From NCBI GenBank assembly GCA_041784625.1, contig JBHBDS010000085.1, positions 1 to 18,141 on the forward strand: a stretch of 18,141 nt of DNA. Reading direction: 5' to 3'. The DNA comes from JAUNKE01 sp041784625 (lineage in GTDB: Bacteria > Bacillota > Clostridia > Peptostreptococcales > Filifactoraceae). The notes beneath the pieces were generated by a model. The model had not been told where the DNA came from, did no database searches, and saw only the letters and a list, made by a program, of their open reading frames with translations. Below are positions 13,837 through 18,141 of this stretch, one piece after another (positions within the stretch are counted from its first letter, which is position 1; each line of letters opens with the position of its first letter). Position numbers and translations under genes: made by a program.

Positions 13837-13866
13837 TCCTTTATATAAAAACTTTAGGAGGTACAT

Positions 13867-14862
13867 ATGTCAAAGGATAAAGTAATTTTTAGCGGCATTC
13901 AGCCATCGGGCACGATCACACTTGGGAACTATCTGGGAGCTTTGCAAAATTGGGTGCAGCTTCAAGATGAATACACCAATTACTACTGTATCGTGGATAT
14001 GCATTCCATCACTGTGCCACAAAATCCGCAGGAGCTCAAAGAAAAAACTTTACTGCTGCTTTCTCAGTATCTCGCAGCTGGTCTTGATCCAGAAAAATGT
14101 ACATTATTCATTCAGTCTCATGTTCCACAACATGCAGAACTGTCCTGGGTGCTTTCGACCATCACCTATATGGGCGAGCTCAGCAGAATGACACAGTACA
14201 AAGACAAATCCGCAAAAGGTGGAGAAAATCTAAACTCGGCGCTATTTACTTATCCGGTACTGATGGCGGCGGATATTTTGCTATACCACACGAATCTTGT
14301 TCCAGTTGGCGAGGATCAAAGACAGCATTTGGAGCTCGCTCGAGATGTTGCGCAACGTTTCAACAGCAGATACTCCGAAACTTTTGCTGTTCCTGATGCA
14401 TATATTCCAAAAGTGGCAGCAAGGGTAATGGATCTTCAAGAACCACACAAAAAAATGAGTAAGTCGAGCGAAAATGCGAACAGCTACATTTTGATGACAG
14501 ACGACAACGATGCGATTGTGAAAAAAATCAAACGCTCGGTGACCGATTCTCTCGGCGTGGTAGCATACAATGACGAGCAACTTGGTATTCGAAATCTGAT
14601 CGAAATCTATTCCAAATTCAGTGGACTATCCAATGAGCAAATTGTCAGCGATTTTGAAGGAAAAGGCTATGGCGACTTCAAAAAAACCGTTGCTGATGCA
14701 GTGGTTTCAGGGATCGAGCCAATTCGTGACAAAACAATGGAATATCTCAAAGACAGAGCTTATCTAGAAAATGTATACAAACTTGGCGCGCAAAAAGCAG
14801 AAGCAGTGGCGAGCAAAATGCTCCAAGATGTCTACGAAAAAATTGGATTCATAAGAAGGTAG
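13867..14862 (+). CDS. trpS: Tryptophan-tRNA ligase
   Basis: A 331-residue class I tryptophanyl-tRNA synthetase that charges tRNA-Trp with tryptophan using ATP. The HIGH-equivalent motif is T-L-G-N (residues 18-21) within S-G-I-Q-P-S-G-T-I-T-L-G-N-Y-L-G. The KMSKS loop is present exactly, at 196-200. The segment V-G-E-D-Q-R-Q-H-L-E-L-A-R-D is typical of the family, and the length is normal. ATG 13867 has AGGAGG at 13856-13861 with a 5-base gap. No T-box leader is seen in the 215-base upstream region, so control by a T-box is not supported. lspA starts 4 bases after its stop codon. Confidence 0.97.
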   Translation: MSKDKVIFSGIQPSGTITLGNYLGALQNWVQLQDEYTNYYCIVDMHSITVPQNPQELKEKTLLLLSQYLAAGLDPEKCTLFIQSHVPQHAELSWVLSTITYMGELSRMTQYKDKSAKGGENLNSALFTYPVLMAADILLYHTNLVPVGEDQRQHLELARDVAQRFNSRYSETFAVPDAYIPKVAARVMDLQEPHKKMSKSSENANSYILMTDDNDAIVKKIKRSVTDSLGVVAYNDEQLGIRNLIEIYSKFSGLSNEQIVSDFEGKGYGDFKKTVADAVVSGIEPIRDKTMEYLKDRAYLENVYKLGAQKAEAVASKMLQDVYEKIGFIRR

Positions 14863-14865
14863 TAC

Positions 14866-15324
14866 ATGATCTATTTGTTTTTCCTTGTGCTGCTTGGACT
14901 GGATCAGGCGAGCAAATTTTGGGCGAGAGAAGTTCTCCAAACAAAGGGGAGCATTTCGATCCTCGGCGAATTTTTTCGCCTGACTTATGTCGAAAACCGT
15001 GGCGCTGCTTTTGGTTTGTTGCAGGGACAGTCCGTGCTATTTGTCATTGCAACTTTTATTGCAATAATATCGCTTAGTTATATCTATTATTTACAAAAGA
15101 AAAAAAATATTCCGCATCTTGCGTATCTCAAATATATCCTTGCGATGATCTTTGCTGGTGCGGTGGGCAATCTCATCGATCGACTGACGCTTGGTTTTGT
15201 GACCGATATGATTGATGTGCGTGGGATTTGGATTTTTGTATTCAATGTGGCGGATATTTATGTGGTCTGTGGCACAATCTTGCTCTGCGCATATATTTTA
15301 TATTACGATAAAGAAATTCAATAA
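14866..15324 (+). CDS. lspA: Lipoprotein signal peptidase (signal peptidase II)
   Basis: A 152-residue membrane aspartic protease that removes the signal peptide from prolipoproteins after lipidation of the +1 Cys; the lipoprotein at the left end of this window would be a substrate. Four hydrophobic segments are visible (about 1-16, 54-76, 88-105, 123-146). The family motifs are present: D-Q-A-S-K (13-17), V-E-N-R-G-A-A-F-G (42-50), G-N-L-I-D-R and F-V-T-D-M-I-D-V, and F-N-V-A-D-I-Y. The likely catalytic dyad is Asp114 and Asp130. The start codon follows trpS by 3 bases, with a weak AGAAGG upstream, suggesting co-transcription and possibly coupling. Confidence 0.95.
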   Translation: MIYLFFLVLLGLDQASKFWAREVLQTKGSISILGEFFRLTYVENRGAAFGLLQGQSVLFVIATFIAIISLSYIYYLQKKKNIPHLAYLKYILAMIFAGAVGNLIDRLTLGFVTDMIDVRGIWIFVFNVADIYVVCGTILLCAYILYYDKEIQ

Positions 15325-15330
15325 TAAACC

Positions 15331-15359
15331 TTTTCAAAATGTCTCTTACATTATATAAT
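15331..15359 (+). promoter_or_regulatory. Candidate promoter of the threonine-degradation genes
   Basis: TTTTCA (15331-15336) and a perfect TATAAT (15354-15359) are spaced by 17 bp, upstream of tdh. Confidence 0.6.
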
Positions 15360-15389
15360 AGTCTACAAAAGAACGTTATTTTTTATCGT

Positions 15390-15399
15390 TTGTATACAA
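15390..15399. promoter_or_regulatory. TTGTATACAA palindrome in the tdh leader
   Basis: A perfect 10-bp palindrome about 25 bp after the expected transcription start and 22 bp before the start codon. It may be an operator half-site arrangement; the regulator is unknown. Confidence 0.3.
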
Positions 15400-15421
15400 T
15401 AAGCGGACAGATGGAGGTCTT

Positions 15422-16378
15422 ATGAAAAAAATTCTTGTTACTGGTGGACTTGGTCAAATCGGCACGGAGCTGATTATGGAGCTGAGACAACGTTATGGAA
15501 ATGAAAATGTGATTGCAAGCTCGATCGAGGCAGATTGCCCAGATTTCATTCGTGAATCTGGAGCGTACTATTCGCTGGATGTGATGGATGCACAAGGAAT
15601 TGCTGATATTTGCGACAAACATAGCGTGAATCAGATTATTCATTTGGCAGCGATCTTGTCTGCGGTGGGAGAGCACAAACCTCAGCTTGCTTATCAAGTG
15701 AATATGAATGGGCTGTACAATGTGCTCGAAGTAGCGAGAGAAAAAAATATTGCGGTATTTACACCAAGCTCGATTGCGGCATTTGGGCCATCGACACCAA
15801 AGGAAATGGTGCCGCAAAATACAATTCAAAGACCAACCACGATGTATGGTGTGACCAAGGTGGCAGGGGAGCTCCTTTGCGATTATTACCACAAACGATT
15901 TGGCGTGGACACAAGAGGAGTTCGTTTTCCAGGACTGATTTCGTACAAAGCTCTTCCTGGTGGCGGGACAACAGATTACGCAGTACATATTTTTTATGAA
16001 GCAGTAAAAAATAAAAAATACAATTCCTACATTTCGCAGGGTACGAAAATGGATATGATGTATATGCCCGACGCGCTCAAATCCATCATCGACTTGATGG
16101 AAGCGGATGGCAGCAAGCTGATTGATCGCAATGCGTTTAATGTTACGGCGATGAGTTTTGCGCCAGAAGAAATCGCTGCGGAAGTGAAAAAGATTATTCC
16201 AGATTTTGAATTTGGCTACGATGTCGATCCGATTCGTCAAGCGATTGCGGATTCTTGGCCAGACTCTTTGGATGATTCAGCGGCGAGAGAACAATGGGGC
16301 TGGAACCCAGAGTATGATCTTGCAGCAATGAGCAAAGATATGATCGAAAAGTTAACCATAAAATTGAATGAAAAATAG
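15422..16378 (+). CDS. tdh: L-threonine 3-dehydrogenase, SDR type
   Basis: A 318-residue extended short-chain dehydrogenase that oxidises L-threonine to 2-amino-3-oxobutyrate with NAD. The Rossmann motif is G-G-L-G-Q-I-G (8-14), and the catalytic Tyr142 and Lys146 lie in M-Y-G-V-T-K. The segment S-W-P-D-S-L-D-D-S-A-A-R-E-Q-W-G-W near the C-terminus is characteristic of the SDR-type threonine dehydrogenases and separates them from UDP-sugar epimerases of the same fold. It is not the zinc-dependent (MDR) TDH found in E. coli. ATG 15422 has GGAGG at 15413-15417. The next gene, KBL, begins 10 bases after the stop and uses the product. Automatic annotation may call this only an NAD-dependent epimerase. 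Confidence 0.9.
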   Translation: MKKILVTGGLGQIGTELIMELRQRYGNENVIASSIEADCPDFIRESGAYYSLDVMDAQGIADICDKHSVNQIIHLAAILSAVGEHKPQLAYQVNMNGLYNVLEVAREKNIAVFTPSSIAAFGPSTPKEMVPQNTIQRPTTMYGVTKVAGELLCDYYHKRFGVDTRGVRFPGLISYKALPGGGTTDYAVHIFYEAVKNKKYNSYISQGTKMDMMYMPDALKSIIDLMEADGSKLIDRNAFNVTAMSFAPEEIAAEVKKIIPDFEFGYDVDPIRQAIADSWPDSLDDSAAREQWGWNPEYDLAAMSKDMIEKLTIKLNEK

Positions 16379-16387
16379 GAGTACAAG

Positions 16388-17572
16388 ATGTCAATTCATG
16401 ATATGCAATATCTACAAGAAAAAGTAGATGAGCTGAAAAGCAATGGAATGTTCAAAGAAGTTCGCACGATTGATGGACCAAATGAGGCAGAAATCGTATT
16501 GGATGGCAAAAAAGTAATCAATCTTTCTTCCAACAATTATCTTGCGTTTGCAAATCATCCAAGACTCAAGCAAGCGGCAAAGGATGCGATTGACAAATAT
16601 GGTGCGGGTGCGGGTGCAGTGCGTCCAATCATCGGGAATATGACAATCCACGATGAGCTCGAGACGCTTCTTGCGAAATTCAAAAAAGAAGAAGCAGTGC
16701 TCGTGTTTCAGTCTGGATTCAACTGCAACGCAGGAACGATTCAAGCGGTAACAGATGAAAACGACCTTATTCTATCCGATGAGCTCAACCATGCGTCCAT
16801 TATTGACGGCGCAAGATTGTCCAAAGCAAAAAAATCAACCTACAAACACTCCGATATGCAAGACCTCGAGCGAGTTCTCAAAGAAAATCGTGACAAATAC
16901 AAAAATGTTTTGATCATCACAGACGGCGTGTTCTCGATGGACGGAGATATTGCAAAACTTCCAGAGATCGTAGCGCTTGCAGAAAAATACAACTGTATGA
17001 CCTATGTGGATGACGCACATTCCAGCGGCGTGCTAGGCGAATCAGGAAGAGGAACGGTGGATCATTTTGACCTGCATGGACGAGTAGACTTTACCATTGG
17101 AACGTTGTCCAAAGCAATCGGCGTTGTCGGCGGCTATGTTGCAGGAAAAAAAGTGACAATCGAATGGCTCAAAAACCGTGGCAGACCATTCCTATTCTCC
17201 ACGGGAATGACCCCATCGGCAGTAGCGTCTTGTATCGAAGCGATCACGATGTTGATGGAAAGTACGGAGTATACCGATAAACTGTGGGACAATGCAAGAT
17301 ATTTCAAAGAAAAAATTTCAAAACTAGGATACAATATTGGGGAAAGCGAAACGCCAATCACGCCAGTAATCATTGGCGATGAAGAAAAAACAGGACAATT
17401 CTCCAAACAACTATTTGAAAATGGATTGTTCGTTAGTCCAATTATTTTCCCAACGGTACCAAAAGGAACAGCACGTGTGCGCTGTATGGTAACGGCTGGA
17501 CATACCAAAGAACAATTGGACCAAGCGGTTGCGATTTTTGAAAAAGTTGGGAAAGAAATGGGAATTCTATAG
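16388..17572 (+). CDS. kbl: Glycine C-acetyltransferase (2-amino-3-ketobutyrate CoA ligase)
   Basis: A 394-residue PLP enzyme of the alpha-oxoamine synthase family. It splits 2-amino-3-oxobutyrate with CoA into glycine and acetyl-CoA. The PLP lysine is Lys242 in T-L-S-K-A-I-G; the cofactor pocket has His135 (E-L-N-H-A-S) and Asp209/His211 (V-D-D-A-H-S-S-G). The glycine-rich G-A-G-A-G-A-V-R-P segment (72-80) is typical. Relatives such as BioF and ALA synthase are possible by fold, but the adjacent threonine dehydrogenase strongly favours KBL. ATG 16388 has AGGAG at 16377-16381 overlapping the tdh stop, so the two are one operon. Confidence 0.92.
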   Translation: MSIHDMQYLQEKVDELKSNGMFKEVRTIDGPNEAEIVLDGKKVINLSSNNYLAFANHPRLKQAAKDAIDKYGAGAGAVRPIIGNMTIHDELETLLAKFKKEEAVLVFQSGFNCNAGTIQAVTDENDLILSDELNHASIIDGARLSKAKKSTYKHSDMQDLERVLKENRDKYKNVLIITDGVFSMDGDIAKLPEIVALAEKYNCMTYVDDAHSSGVLGESGRGTVDHFDLHGRVDFTIGTLSKAIGVVGGYVAGKKVTIEWLKNRGRPFLFSTGMTPSAVASCIEAITMLMESTEYTDKLWDNARYFKEKISKLGYNIGESETPITPVIIGDEEKTGQFSKQLFENGLFVSPIIFPTVPKGTARVRCMVTAGHTKEQLDQAVAIFEKVGKEMGIL

Positions 17573-17582
17573 TATGTGAACT

Positions 17583-17612
17583 AAAAGCCTTGGCAGAAAC
17601 GCCGAGGTTTTT
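17583..17612 (+). terminator. Terminator of the tdh-kbl operon
   Basis: CCTTGGC (17588-17594) pairs with GCCGAGG (17601-17607) with a 6-base loop, flanked by AAAA and followed by TTTTT. Confidence 0.85.
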
Positions 17613-17780
17613 GTATGTTTTCAGCAAGACGGAAATACCTGTTCTTTTGTGGTGCTCCCTTAGTTTGGAGAGTTTTTTTGCAATACAATATACTGGAGAA
17701 TTCTTCTTTGAGATAAAGTCACTACAACCAAATCAAGAAAGTATTCATCGATCGATGGCTAGGAAATAATGCTATTTTGT

Positions 17781-18141
17781 CTATTTTTGCAAATCACAAA
17801 ATAATAGCTCAAACGATCCTTTACCGTCGGTGGAGAATCCTTGTTTTGTAGCTGCTCCAAGTGAAGCGAGATTACTTGTTCGTATCAGCGCGCTCATAAA
17901 TTCCGCATTTGGATAGGCTGCTCTGCAATAATCTTTTGACTCGGCGACCATTTTTTGTGCAATTCCCTTGCCTTGGAACTCAGGACGAACCGCCATCAGA
18001 TCAATCCACACGGCTTCATAATGGAGAGTACAAACATGAAGTAATGCGATGTAACCACAAGGAGTATCGCCTGTGTAAAAGACAAAAGTGTGATAATTCG
18101 AAAGCTCACTGAGTTTTTCAGATAGTTCTTGTGCGGTGCAA
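17781..18141 (-). CDS. GNAT-family N-acetyltransferase, 5' end outside the window
   Basis: A minus-strand gene whose frame is open to the right edge of the window, giving 119 visible residues; the true start lies beyond position 18141. GTG 18011 is only an internal codon, since upstream residues (including H-T-F-V-F-Y-T-G-D-T-P-C-G-Y-I-A-L-L) fit a GNAT beta-strand core. The acetyl-CoA-binding motif A is V-R-P-E-F-Q-G-K-G-I-A-Q-K-M-V, followed by N-L-A-S-L-G-A-A-T-K-Q-G-F, typical of motif B. The substrate cannot be told from the sequence. The gene is convergent with kbl, and about 170 bases separate the kbl terminator from its stop codon. Confidence 0.85.
   Translation of the reverse strand, partial: CTAQELSEKLSELSNYHTFVFYTGDTPCGYIALLHVCTLHYEAVWIDLMAVRPEFQGKGIAQKMVAESKDYCRAAYPNAEFMSALIRTSNLASLGAATKQGFSTDGKGSFELLFCDLQK

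Noticed and set aside
13652..13866. A T-box leader for trpS
   Set aside because: No T-box consensus or specifier stem was seen; the region is explained by the etfA terminator and an extended -10 promoter.
17655..17679. A second terminator after kbl
   Set aside because: There is a T-run of seven, but the stem (CTCC/GGAG) is only four pairs with a large loop.
17746..17757. Perfect palindrome CATCGATCGATG between kbl and the acetyltransferase
   Set aside because: A 12-bp palindrome can occur by chance, and nothing nearby suggests a function.

Overview
The window looks like a chromosomal segment of a low-to-mid-GC, Gram-positive, amino-acid-fermenting anaerobe of the Clostridia. This rests on the complete butyryl-CoA gene set, strong AGGAGG-type ribosome binding sites, a lipoprotein with SLH-like repeats, the nfeD-floA pair, and a threonine dehydrogenase/KBL pair. 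Genus and species cannot be fixed from the sequence alone. All genes lie on the + strand except a partial acetyltransferase at the right edge.

Region 1 (1-3996) is an accessory-looking block of unknown function. It holds a large lipoprotein with SLH-like repeats and a Gly/Asn/Ser tail, a possible 26-residue peptide, a miniature P-loop ATPase and a large secreted protein. Much of this block is strikingly poor in C and rich in G on the coding strand, and the edges of that composition fall inside genes rather than between them.

Region 2 (3997-7100) begins with a repeat-rich intergenic stretch that includes a 24-bp perfect inverted repeat. It continues with a three-gene membrane operon (NfeD, flotillin FloA, an unrecognised membrane-anchored basic protein) and then mscL. 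nfeD seems to start at AUC, placed behind a perfect 11-base Shine-Dalgarno sequence.

Region 3 (7101-13860) is the butyryl-CoA pathway: crotonase (crt), 3-hydroxybutyryl-CoA dehydrogenase (hbd), thiolase (thl), butyryl-CoA dehydrogenase (bcd), etfB and etfA. A lysine riboswitch (L-box) lies between hbd and thl at about 9164-9327. All five helices P1-P5, the P2/P3 loop-loop contact and the conserved junction boxes can be traced by hand. Its expression platform is a terminator whose 5' arm overlaps the 3' strand of P1, so lysine binding should prevent termination (an ON switch). This fits lysine fermentation to acetate and butyrate, in which acetoacetyl-CoA and crotonyl-CoA are handled by exactly these enzymes. 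It is the most interesting feature of the window.

Region 4 (13800-17612) is housekeeping and amino-acid catabolism: trpS with lspA close behind, then an SDR-type L-threonine 3-dehydrogenase and glycine C-acetyltransferase, which together turn threonine into glycine and acetyl-CoA. The right edge holds the 3' part of a convergent GNAT acetyltransferase. Three gene-free stretches exceed 300 bases (3997-4368, 6355-6683, 7101-7423), and each is described in the feature list. No tRNA, rRNA, CRISPR array or intact transposase was seen.
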